Assembly: GCA_046082625.1 (NCBI GenBank)
Contig: JBJTYE010000147.1
Location: forward strand, 1 to 15,819
Length of the DNA stretch: 15,819 nt
Direction: 5' to 3'
Origin: Casp-actino8 sp046082625
GTDB taxonomy: Bacteria > Actinomycetota > Acidimicrobiia > Acidimicrobiales > Ilumatobacteraceae
A program made the translations under genes and the position numbers. Positions within the stretch are counted from its first letter, which is position 1, and each line of letters starts with the position of its first letter. Below the pieces are notes generated by a model, which was given only the letters and a program-made list of their open reading frames with translations, ran no database searches and was not told the DNA's origin. Below, piece by piece: positions 7,435-13,735 of the stretch.

Positions 7435-9234
7435 TCACGGCTCGAATGCACAGCCGACATCGCCGACGGCCGGTTCGATGGAACGTTCATGGATGGCCAT
7501 CTCGGCCAATTTGGCGAAGACCGGCGCAGCGGCCGTACCGCCGAATCGGTCGCGACTGGAGGGATCCGGCTCGTCGATCGAAACCAGGATGGTGACAGCG
7601 GGATCGTAGGACGGCACGAAGCCCACGAAGGTGGCGAAGTACGCACGAGATCCGGTGTCGCTCTGGTACGTGCCGTTGTCCTGGATCTTGTAACCGGTAC
7701 CGGTCTTGCCCGCCACCGACAGACCGGGCACTTGGGCCCGCGATCCGGTTCCCTCGCACACCACTGCTTTCAGGAGATCGGCCATCACCAGAGCCGTGGA
7801 CTCCGAGACGACGCGACGGGAGGAGCCGATCGGCGTGTCCCACAGCGTTCCACTCTCGTCGATGGTGGCCTTCACGAAACGCGGCGAGACGTACAGGCCG
7901 CGATTGGCCACGGCATTGACGGCGGCCACCAACTGCAGTGACGTGGCCGAGAAACCGTAGCCATAGGTGACGGTGGCCTTTTCCGATCCTCGCCACTTCT
8001 TGGCTGGTTTCAGGACGCCGGTGCTCTCGCCGGGAAAGTCGACGTCGGTGAGAGCGCCGAATCCGAACGCCGCCAGGAAGTCGTGCAAACGCTGCGGCCC
8101 CAAGGGTTCGGCCGCCATCAGCGTTCCGATGTTGGAAGAGTCGACGATGATGTCGCGCAACGACATCGTCTGGAGATCATGGGGGTAGGCGTCAGTGATC
8201 TTCATGGCGAACTCCGTCCCCGGATCGAATTCGTACACCCCGGGAACTTCGTAGGTCGTCGATGGTCCTCCGACTCCGGCATCGATGGTTGCGGCGATGC
8301 TGAAAATCTTGGCGACCGAGCCGGGCTCATACGCCTCCACCGCCGCCAGGTTCCCGTTCGTGACCTCCACGAGTCCCTCGGCGTTGCGGCGCACACTGAC
8401 GATGGCCAGGATCTCGCCGGTCGCGGTGTCCATGATCACGGCGTTGCCGCCTCGCGCCTCGAGTTCGCTCACACGGGCGATCAGCGCCTGCTCGGTCTGG
8501 AACTGCATGGACCGGTCCAGGGTCAACACCAGATCGGTTCCAGGCCGGGCCTGATCGACAGTTCGGGCCGTGCCCGGCATGGAGCGACCTCGCGAGGTGT
8601 CCCGAACTCGGCGCCCATCCTCTCCTTTGAGGACCTTGTCGTACTGCAATTCGAGCCCTGTGGAACCATCACCGAAAGGATCGGTGCGACCGATCACGTT
8701 GCGCGCCAAGGTTCCCGCCACCTGGACACGCTGCGGCTCCGTCACGCTGTTCACCCCACTCAACTTCAGCGCGAGCACCGACTCCACCAACGCCGGGTCC
8801 ACGAATCGCTGGATGTAGACGAACGTGGAAGAGCGATCGGCCAGCTTCTCGGCCAGATCGGCTTCCGACACTTGATCGAGCCCGAGAAGTTGCGCCAGGA
8901 CTCGCGCACTGGCGACCGGATCGACGATGGCGCGTGGATTGGCGTAGAGAGAAAGTGCCGGGACGGTGATCGCCAATTCGTTGCCGTCCCGATCGAAGAT
9001 CGACCCACGGGACGCAGGAATCTTGACGAACGACGACCGCTGATTCGCACCGTCGGCACGTAGAGCCTCGCCCCGCACGACCTGGATGTCAGCGCTCCTG
9101 ATGACCATCAGGGACACCGCTCCGATTGCCACGAGAGCCAACCATTGGAAACGACGGCGGGACGAACCGACCTTCCAGATTCTGACCGGACGCTGCGGAG
9201 AACGCGCCGGTGGACGGCGGGACGAGGTGGCCAT
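7435..9234 (-). CDS. ftsI: Septal peptidoglycan D,D-transpeptidase FtsI (PBP3-type, class B PBP)
   Basis: Membrane-anchored class B penicillin-binding protein that cross-links septal peptidoglycan with FtsW. It has 599 residues: a basic cytoplasmic tail (1-29), one transmembrane helix (about 30-46), and a pedestal/dimerisation domain starting at RGSIFDRDGNELA (76-88). The transpeptidase domain has the three active-site motifs: S306-V-A-K309 in EPGSVAK (303-309), S366-S-N368, and K510-T-G-T513. YGYGFSATSLQL (424-435) is also typical. There is no PASTA domain. The only two cysteines, C493 and C595, both lie outside the membrane. The ATG at 9234 follows the ftsL stop after one base, so translation is probably coupled. 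Also called pbpB in actinobacteria. Confidence 0.95.
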   Translation of the reverse strand: MATSSRRPPARSPQRPVRIWKVGSSRRRFQWLALVAIGAVSLMVIRSADIQVVRGEALRADGANQRSSFVKIPASRGSIFDRDGNELAITVPALSLYANPRAIVDPVASARVLAQLLGLDQVSEADLAEKLADRSSTFVYIQRFVDPALVESVLALKLSGVNSVTEPQRVQVAGTLARNVIGRTDPFGDGSTGLELQYDKVLKGEDGRRVRDTSRGRSMPGTARTVDQARPGTDLVLTLDRSMQFQTEQALIARVSELEARGGNAVIMDTATGEILAIVSVRRNAEGLVEVTNGNLAAVEAYEPGSVAKIFSIAATIDAGVGGPSTTYEVPGVYEFDPGTEFAMKITDAYPHDLQTMSLRDIIVDSSNIGTLMAAEPLGPQRLHDFLAAFGFGALTDVDFPGESTGVLKPAKKWRGSEKATVTYGYGFSATSLQLVAAVNAVANRGLYVSPRFVKATIDESGTLWDTPIGSSRRVVSESTALVMADLLKAVVCEGTGSRAQVPGLSVAGKTGTGYKIQDNGTYQSDTGSRAYFATFVGFVPSYDPAVTILVSIDEPDPSSRDRFGGTAAAPVFAKLAEMAIHERSIEPAVGDVGCAFEP

Positions 9235-9235
9235 G

Positions 9236-9811
9236 TCAGCCGCCCACCAGGGCCTTGACGGCGCTGTAGTTCTTCAAGGGATCTCGTGTGTTGGCGAACT
9301 GCTCGGGGTCGAGTCCGCCCATCGACACCAACACCTCTGCCACGGCGTTCGGATCGACATCGGTGAAGATCGTCTTGGCCCCGGGGACCATGCCCAGAGC
9401 CGTGGCCTCGGCAACCAGCCGCGAAGGCTCGCGCAGCGTCGATCGCTCGAGTCGCAACTCGTCGTACCGGGTGCGCTCGATGGCGATCTGGTCCTCGATC
9501 ACATCGATGTTCAATTGCGTTTCGGCCAACCGGGTCTGGAAGATCACCACCACCATCATCAACGTGATGATGATCGCGGCGAGACTCGCCACCGTGTACA
9601 CGAAGATTCGTGCCGCCTTGGGAGCGTTCTTGCGCGACACGGCTCGAGCGACCGGTGAAATCGACGCCCGATCCCTGGCGGTCCGAGTGGTGACCTTCTT
9701 GGCAGCCGGTCGACGGGCCGGCGTGGTCGACCGACGCGCCACCTTCGGCGATGTCGCCCGACGCGGCGAGGATCCGGAGCGCGACTTGGAAACCTCCAGA
9801 GCCCGAGCCAT
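9236..9811 (-). CDS. ftsL: FtsL-like divisome protein with long basic N-terminal tail
   Basis: Small bitopic divisome protein expected to form a coiled-coil complex with FtsB/DivIC and FtsQ and to activate FtsW-FtsI. It has 191 residues: an Arg/Lys/Ser/Ala/Pro-rich tail (1-68), one hydrophobic helix (about 69-91, IFVYTVASLAAIIITLMMVV), a charged helical stretch predicted as coiled coil (about 93-128), then REPSRLVAEATALGMVPGA (127-145), resembling the FtsL/DivIC motif ending in A..LGM. I chose the ATG at 9811 because GAGG lies seven bases upstream (9819-9822) and because it overlaps the rsmH stop by one base (TGATG). A longer frame to 9958 would run inside rsmH. Sequence is poorly conserved in this family, so the name rests on topology and its slot between rsmH and ftsI. 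Confidence 0.82.
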   Translation of the reverse strand: MARALEVSKSRSGSSPRRATSPKVARRSTTPARRPAAKKVTTRTARDRASISPVARAVSRKNAPKAARIFVYTVASLAAIIITLMMVVVIFQTRLAETQLNIDVIEDQIAIERTRYDELRLERSTLREPSRLVAEATALGMVPGAKTIFTDVDPNAVAEVLVSMGGLDPEQFANTRDPLKNYSAVKALVGG

Positions 9812-10761
9812 CAGAGAACCTCGATCGCCCGAAGCCTGGCCGACGAACTTCGCGGATTCAGATCCTGTTCGCGGGCGGATGGACGACTGGCGACCCGCAG
9901 TCGGGTCACCGATGGCCGCGCCCCGCACACGCAGGGGAGCCGAGGCGGACAGGCGCATCCTCCGGTCGTCCGATGGGCGAAGGTCGCCTTGACCAATCGA
10001 TCCTCACCGGAGTGATACGACAGCACGACGATCCGGCCGCCCGCCACTGTCCGCTCGACGGCTCGATCGAGGGCAACGGGGAGGATCTCCAATTCTTGGT
10101 TCACGGCGATGCGCAATGCCTGGAAGGTGCGCTTGGACGGATTGCCTCCGCGACGACGAGCGGGAGCAGGAATGGAGTCGGCTACCAGAGCGGCGAGCTC
10201 GGTGGTGGTACGAATCGGTCGCGCCGAGACGATGGCTCGGGCGATACGTGATGCAAATTTTTCGTCACCGAACTCCCGAAGGATCCGGATCAATTCCCGT
10301 TCGTCCCAGTCGTTGACGATGTCGGACGCAGTCAGGAGATCGCGGGCGTCCATGCGCATGTCGAGTGGCGCCTCGAATCGATACGAGAATCCACGTCGAC
10401 CGGTGTCGAATTGGAACGACGAAACCCCGAGGTCGAACAAGGCTCCGGACAGCTGCGCGATCCCGATCGAAGCCATGGCTCCGTCCACGTCGTCGAAACG
10501 CCGATGCTCGAGATGCACCCGGTCGCCGAACTCTGCCAATCGCGCCGTTGCAGCCGACAGGGCTTCGACATCGCGATCCACACCCAAAATCCGCAGGTGG
10601 GAATGAGCCCGCAACAGGGCCTCTGCATGACCCGCTCCACCGATGGTGGCGTCGTAGACGTAGCCCTCCGGCACCGAAGCGAAGATGTCCACGATTTCGG
10701 CGACCATCACCGGCTGGTGGGCGAACTCGGTCGGAGGGTCGATCATGATGTCGCCGTTCAC
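9811..10761 (-). CDS. rsmH: 16S rRNA (cytosine(1402)-N(4))-methyltransferase RsmH (MraW)
   Basis: SAM-dependent methyltransferase that modifies C1402 of 16S rRNA in the decoding site. It has 316 residues. Motifs are HQPVMVAEIVD (15-25), the SAM-binding DATIGGAGHAEALL (37-50), GVDRDVEAL (60-68), FDLGVSSFQFD (109-119), GFSYRFEAPLDMRMD (124-138), KRTFQALRIAVNQELE (210-225) and SYHSGEDRLVK (248-258, where most homologues have S.HSLEDR). A CACPPRLPCVC segment (269-279) gives four closely spaced cysteines, C269, C271, C277 and C279. The GTG at 10761 has GGGGA six bases upstream (10768-10772) and overlaps the mraZ stop by four bases. An ATG at 10746 is a less supported alternative. Second gene of the operon. 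Confidence 0.96.
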   Translation of the reverse strand: MNGDIMIDPPTEFAHQPVMVAEIVDIFASVPEGYVYDATIGGAGHAEALLRAHSHLRILGVDRDVEALSAATARLAEFGDRVHLEHRRFDDVDGAMASIGIAQLSGALFDLGVSSFQFDTGRRGFSYRFEAPLDMRMDARDLLTASDIVNDWDERELIRILREFGDEKFASRIARAIVSARPIRTTTELAALVADSIPAPARRRGGNPSKRTFQALRIAVNQELEILPVALDRAVERTVAGGRIVVLSYHSGEDRLVKATFAHRTTGGCACPPRLPCVCGARPSVTRLRVASRPSAREQDLNPRSSSARLRAIEVL

Positions 10762-11180
10762 TGCTCGTCCCCGGCAATGGCTTCGGTACCGGCCGTCAAC
10801 ATGCGCTCGAATCGTTCGGGCTCCCAGATCTCGACGCTGTCGAAAGCACCCGACACCACGACCCGGGCACCGACGGACAGTCCGGCGTAGGCGCGCAGGT
10901 TCGCGTCGATGGTGATGCGACCCTGGGCGTCGACTTGGACTTCGACCATGTTCACCGCCAACGCACGCAGTTCACTGCGGGTCTTCTCCCCCCGCTTGAC
11001 CGCCGCTGTCATTTCCTGGGCCATGTCCATGGACACGGCGGCAGTCACCACCCCGATGCACTTGTCCGAGCCCAAAGTCAGATAACAGCGGGGCTCGAGC
11101 CGGTTCCTGAAGGTCGCCGGAAGAGCCACACGACCCTTCGGGTCGAGCTGACGCTCGTACCTGCCGACGAAACCTTCCAC
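10758..11180 (-). CDS. mraZ: Transcriptional regulator MraZ
   Basis: DNA-binding protein of the SpoVT/AbrB fold, usually the first gene of the dcw operon and a regulator of it. With this start it has 140 residues, close to the usual 140-150. The two tandem half-domains are visible: FVGRYERQLDPKGRVALP (4-21, the classical MF.G.....LD.KGR...P) and VDAQGRITID (83-92). I chose the GTG at 11180 because AGAGG lies seven bases upstream (11188-11192) and because it places FVG at the family's N-terminus. A GTG at 11201, adding seven residues, is in frame but has no convincing ribosome binding site. Its stop overlaps rsmH (GTGA). Probable target sites lie immediately upstream at 11245-11325, suggesting autoregulation. 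Confidence 0.94.
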   Translation of the reverse strand: MEGFVGRYERQLDPKGRVALPATFRNRLEPRCYLTLGSDKCIGVVTAAVSMDMAQEMTAAVKRGEKTRSELRALAVNMVEVQVDAQGRITIDANLRAYAGLSVGARVVVSGAFDSVEIWEPERFERMLTAGTEAIAGDEQ

Positions 11181-11187
11181 TGCTCTG

Positions 11188-11192
11188 CCTCT
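11188..11192 (-). promoter_or_regulatory. Ribosome binding site deciding the mraZ start
   Basis: AGAGG on the minus strand, seven bases before the GTG at 11180. The alternative GTG at 11201 lies upstream of this site and has only a weak GGCG nearby, so this element favours the shorter MraZ. Confidence 0.6.
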
Positions 11193-11244
11193 CGAATCCA
11201 CGTATCGCCGACGCGACGGGATCTGCCCTCCCGTTCACCTCGGT

Positions 11245-11325
11245 CCCCCACTTTGCCCCCCTTTTCCCCCTTTGTCAACCACTTTTCCCCACTTTGCGCC
11301 ACATACTGACATTTCCGCCCCACTT
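11245..11325 (-). promoter_or_regulatory. Probable MraZ-box array (about 10-base-periodic AAAGTGGGG repeats)
   Basis: Read on the minus strand, AAAG-type decamers start at 11295 (AAAGTGGGG), 11285 (AAAGTGGTT), 11273 (AAAGGGGG), 11264 (AAAGGGGGG) and 11254 (AAAGTGGGGG). Spacings are 10, 12, 9 and 10 bases. Further upstream, in the same phase, are a degenerate copy at 11305 (TATGTGGCG, six of nine matches) and AAGTGGGGC at 11325. MraZ proteins of other bacteria are known to bind direct repeats of TGGGN or AAAGTG-type sequence with roughly one helical turn spacing just upstream of mraZ. The match in sequence, period, orientation and position makes this a strong candidate. Binding itself is inferred. 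Confidence 0.75.
11250..11278 (-). promoter_or_regulatory. Candidate promoter for the dcw operon
   Basis: On the minus strand a perfect TTGACA (-35) at 11278-11273 is followed, after 17 bases, by CAAAGT at 11255-11250, a poor -10 that keeps only the A at position 2, the A at position 4 and the final T. Transcription would begin near 11243, leaving a leader of about 60 bases before mraZ. The element lies within the MraZ-box array, so bound MraZ would cover it. The weak -10 keeps this tentative. Confidence 0.4.
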
Positions 11326-11348
11326 CCGAAGGTGTCTTCAGCGGGTAC

Positions 11349-11391
11349 AACCCTCTGACCAGGGGTTTCGGGTGTCTCCGACCTCACCCGA
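11349..11391. repeat. Two abutting inverted repeats upstream of the M23 gene
   Basis: AACCC (11349-11353) pairs with GGGTT (11363-11367) across nine bases, and TCGGGTG (11368-11374) pairs perfectly with CACCCGA (11385-11391) across ten bases. They end 51 bases before the M23 start codon at 11442. They could be leader hairpins or a dyad operator. No run of T follows, so an intrinsic terminator is unlikely. Stems are short, so chance occurrence in GC-rich DNA is possible. Confidence 0.35.
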
Positions 11392-11431
11392 GGGAAAATT
11401 CTCAAGGGGTGGTGAAAAACTGCCGATGACC

Positions 11432-11436
11432 GGAGG
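11432..11436 (+). promoter_or_regulatory. Ribosome binding site deciding the M23 peptidase start
   Basis: A perfect GGAGG five bases upstream of the ATG at 11442. An in-frame GTG at 11436 overlaps the last base of this site and so cannot be the start served by it. Confidence 0.8.
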
Positions 11437-11441
11437 TGCTC

Positions 11442-13025
11442 ATGATCCGACGTCTCTCACCCCTCGACGCCTTCCCTCGTCGCTGGACCACCCTCGTTCT
11501 GCCCGCGGCCCTGGCAGTCACGGGCGCCGTGGTCCCGGTCGCCCCGGCGGCCGGATCGTCCCGCTCTCTCCCGACGATCTCGACCACCACGGTGCGCACG
11601 GCACCCCTGGTCCGGCTCGGAGATCGAGGGAACTCGGTGGCCCTCGTCCAACAGGCCCTCATGAGCCAGGGCATCGCCCTGCGCGGTGGCGCCGACGGCG
11701 TTTTCGGTCCGATCACCCTGGCAGCGGTGAAGACCTTCCAGACCCAGAAAGGTCTGTCCCCAACCGGTGAAGTCAACGAGACCACCGCTCACCTGCTGGG
11801 TCTCGGACCCGTACCCGCTCTACCGGAGCGAGGCCAGCGCAGCGATCTCGTACGCGCCCTGCAACAGGCTCTGATCGATGCCTCGATCGCCGTCCGGGGC
11901 GGCGCGGACGGCTTCTTCGGTCCGGCAACCGCTGCCGCGGTGCAAGCCTTCCAGGCCGGCCGGGGTCTGCCCACCACCGGTGTGGTCGATCTGCCCACGG
12001 GGATCGCCCTCGGCATCGTGCCCGGAGCGTCCAACGCCACTCAAGCTCCTGCTGGCCAGGCTTCGTCCATTTCCTTCACGGCCAGCGCTTATCTGACGCC
12101 GGGCCAAGCCGGTGATGCCGTCAAGGCCATGCAGAGCGCTCTCATCGCCGCCGGGGTCTCCGTGCGCGGTGGGGCCGATGGACGCTACGGCCCCGCCACC
12201 AGCCAGGCCGTCGCCGCCTACCAGAGCAACATGCGTCTGCCGGCCACGGGAACGGTGGATACTTTGACCGCCCAACTCCTCGGCCTGGTCGCCGGGCCGG
12301 CACTGCCCAAACTCGGCGAGAAGAGCGCCAACGTGGCCAGCCTGCAGCAGCTCCTCATCAACATCGGAATTCCCGTGCGGGGAGGAGCCGATGGGTCATT
12401 CGGGCCGATCACCCAGGCCGCGGTCATCGCTTTCCAACGTTCGCAGAGTCTGCCGGCCGATGGCGTCGTCGACTTGCGTACCGGTCTCTTCCTCGGATTG
12501 ATTCCCGGCGCCACCCCGCCAGGACGAGTCGACGGTACGACACCGCCTGCGACCACACCGCCCGCCACTCCCCCCACGACCAATCCGTTGCAGGTCTTCC
12601 CCGTCCTCGGCCCGTGCTACTTCACCGATACCTGGGGTGCGCCCCGATCGGGTGGACGCCGCCACGAGGGTGTCGACATCATCGCTGCCACGGGCACTCC
12701 CGTGTACGCCGTGACTGCAGGGACGATCACTCGCCAGTTCTTCGATCAGGTCGGTTCATTGGGAGGCAATGCTCTGCGCTTGACGGCCCCGGACGGCACG
12801 TACTACTTCTACGCCCACTTCGCATCGTTCGCCGAAGGCATCAAAGTCGGTTCGGTCGTAAAGGCCGGTCAAGTCATCGGATACGTCGGTGCGACAGGAA
12901 ACACCGGGACTGCTCACTTGCACTTCGAATACCACCCCGGTGGTGGTGCCGCCGTGAATCCTTTCCCCTTCACCAAGGCCATCGACCGCTGCAAGGTCAC
13001 CACGCCTCCTGAGATCATCGGCTGA
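11442..13025 (+). CDS. Secreted M23 (LytM-type) metallopeptidase with four peptidoglycan-binding repeats
   Basis: Predicted exported zinc endopeptidase that cleaves peptidoglycan cross-bridges or stem peptides. It has 527 residues. A signal peptide (about 1-37) has a basic start, a hydrophobic core (TTLVLPAALAVTGAVV) and an APAAG end. Four peptidoglycan-binding domains of 67 residues follow at 56-122, 127-193, 217-283 and 288-354, each containing RGGADG.(F/Y)GP. A Pro/Thr-rich linker (about 355-383) leads to the M23 domain (about 385-515). Catalytic residues are intact: zinc ligands H408 and D412 (RHEGVD) and H494 of HLH (492-494), plus H459 in YAH and H492, so it should be active. The only cysteines, C392 and C517, flank the domain and may form a disulphide. 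It is divergent from mraZ, and its 3' end overlaps the convergent ligase gene by 11 bases. Confidence 0.93.
   Translation: MIRRLSPLDAFPRRWTTLVLPAALAVTGAVVPVAPAAGSSRSLPTISTTTVRTAPLVRLGDRGNSVALVQQALMSQGIALRGGADGVFGPITLAAVKTFQTQKGLSPTGEVNETTAHLLGLGPVPALPERGQRSDLVRALQQALIDASIAVRGGADGFFGPATAAAVQAFQAGRGLPTTGVVDLPTGIALGIVPGASNATQAPAGQASSISFTASAYLTPGQAGDAVKAMQSALIAAGVSVRGGADGRYGPATSQAVAAYQSNMRLPATGTVDTLTAQLLGLVAGPALPKLGEKSANVASLQQLLINIGIPVRGGADGSFGPITQAAVIAFQRSQSLPADGVVDLRTGLFLGLIPGATPPGRVDGTTPPATTPPATPPTTNPLQVFPVLGPCYFTDTWGAPRSGGRRHEGVDIIAATGTPVYAVTAGTITRQFFDQVGSLGGNALRLTAPDGTYYFYAHFASFAEGIKVGSVVKAGQVIGYVGATGNTGTAHLHFEYHPGGGAAVNPFPFTKAIDRCKVTTPPEIIG
11607..12503 (+). repeat. Four 67-residue peptidoglycan-binding repeats, arranged A-B-A-B
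   Basis: Coding repeats at 11607-11807, 11820-12020, 12090-12290 and 12303-12503. Linkers are 4, 23 and 4 residues. Repeats 1 and 3 end in TA(H/Q)LLGL followed by a PA-LP linker. Repeats 2 and 4 share GVVDL.TG..LG(I/L)(V/I)PGA(S/T). This points to tandem duplication of a two-domain unit. The DNA copies differ at many synonymous sites, so the duplication is old. Confidence 0.85.
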
Positions 13026-13704
13026 GCGAATCGTCGCCGACGTCGAGAACTCGAACCAGCCCGTCCACGACGGCCGCTGCCAGGTCCTCCTCGTCGACAT
13101 CGAGCTCTGCTCCGTACCGCGCCATGTCCTGAGGTGTCGGTCGCGGCGGTCGGAGCAATTCGGCCAACAAGTCCGGGTTCCAACGACGCGACACCACGCA
13201 CTGGAATCGTGCCCAGCTACGGGTCCGACGTTGACTGATTCCCACGACCTTGGAGCCCGACCGATCGAACACCTCCCCCGGTCCGCGACCGGCGAAGCAG
13301 ACCAGCGACGACCACGGCGAATGTTCCATCGCTGCGCGGTGCACGGCATACGCCTCCCCCGAAAACCGTGAGATCGTCTCGGCCATGACGTCACCCAGCC
13401 ACAACGCCGACTCACCGATATCGGTTCGCCACAGCGGATGTCCGACCGGCACCAGCACATCGATCCAGATGGTCTGACCGGGAGCCAGCAGGACGGCCCC
13501 TCCTCCGCTTCGCCGACGGACGATCTCGACACCGAGTTCGGCGCAACGGCCCACCTCGACCAAGGATTCCGACTGAGTGGATCCCAGAACCAGAGCCGGG
13601 GCCGTGGGAGCGAACCGCCACACGTGCGCACAGGCTCGCTCGGGAAGTTCACGTCCATGGTAGGCGCCGGCCGCGCCACCTCGGAACGTTTCGACAACCG
13701 TCAT
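13015..13704 (-). CDS. Lipoate/biotin protein ligase (LplA/BPL) family protein
   Basis: Cytoplasmic protein of the BPL/LplA/LipB superfamily, which activates lipoate or a related carboxylate with ATP or transfers it to a lysine of carrier domains. It has 229 residues. RRRSGGGAVLLAPGQ (63-77) is the substrate and adenylate-binding loop, CFAGRGPGEV (136-145) follows, and SGSKVVGISQRR (149-160) contains K152, the expected catalytic lysine. The length fits the single catalytic domain without the accessory domain of E. coli LplA. Lipoyl versus octanoyl or another substrate cannot be decided. The ATG is at 13704. The 3' end overlaps the convergent M23 gene by 11 bases. Upstream, 31 bases separate it from the HNH gene on the same strand. 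No lipoyl-carrier or lipA gene is visible in the window. Confidence 0.82.
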   Translation of the reverse strand: MTVVETFRGGAAGAYHGRELPERACAHVWRFAPTAPALVLGSTQSESLVEVGRCAELGVEIVRRRSGGGAVLLAPGQTIWIDVLVPVGHPLWRTDIGESALWLGDVMAETISRFSGEAYAVHRAAMEHSPWSSLVCFAGRGPGEVFDRSGSKVVGISQRRTRSWARFQCVVSRRWNPDLLAELLRPPRPTPQDMARYGAELDVDEEDLAAAVVDGLVRVLDVGDDSLSR

Positions 13705-13709
13705 CGGGT

Positions 13710-13732
13710 CCGAACCTACGAACGGAGTTCGG
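13710..13732 (-). repeat. Short inverted repeat in the HNH-ligase gap
   Basis: CCGAAC and GTTCGG, a perfect 6-base stem with an 11-base loop, fill most of the 31-base gap before the ligase start at 13704. In the transcript, the AGG of a weak Shine-Dalgarno-like AGGT abuts and partly enters the stem. It might influence ligase translation, but a stem this short may be chance. Confidence 0.25.
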
Positions 13733-13735
13733 CGG

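Noticed and set aside
8083..9063. A 326-codon open frame on the plus strand
   Set aside because: Antisense to ftsI with no domain features.
9812..9958. N-terminal extension of FtsL to 9958
   Set aside because: It lies wholly within rsmH, while the ATG at 9811 has a GAGG seven bases upstream and a stop/start overlap with rsmH.
11078..11350. A 90-codon minus-strand frame covering the MraZ-box region
   Set aside because: Out of frame with mraZ and overlapping its coding part; the repeats translate to low-complexity Gly/Lys/Glu sequence.
11324..11351. TTCCGA and TACAAC with 16-base spacing as a plus-strand promoter for the M23 gene
   Set aside because: Only half of the -35 positions match and the -10 lacks the final T; too weak to call.
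11330..11441. A c-di-AMP (ydaO-type) riboswitch upstream of the M23 gene, as seen before some actinobacterial wall hydrolases
   Set aside because: The leader is too short and I could not find the conserved ydaO core sequences; only short inverted repeats are present.
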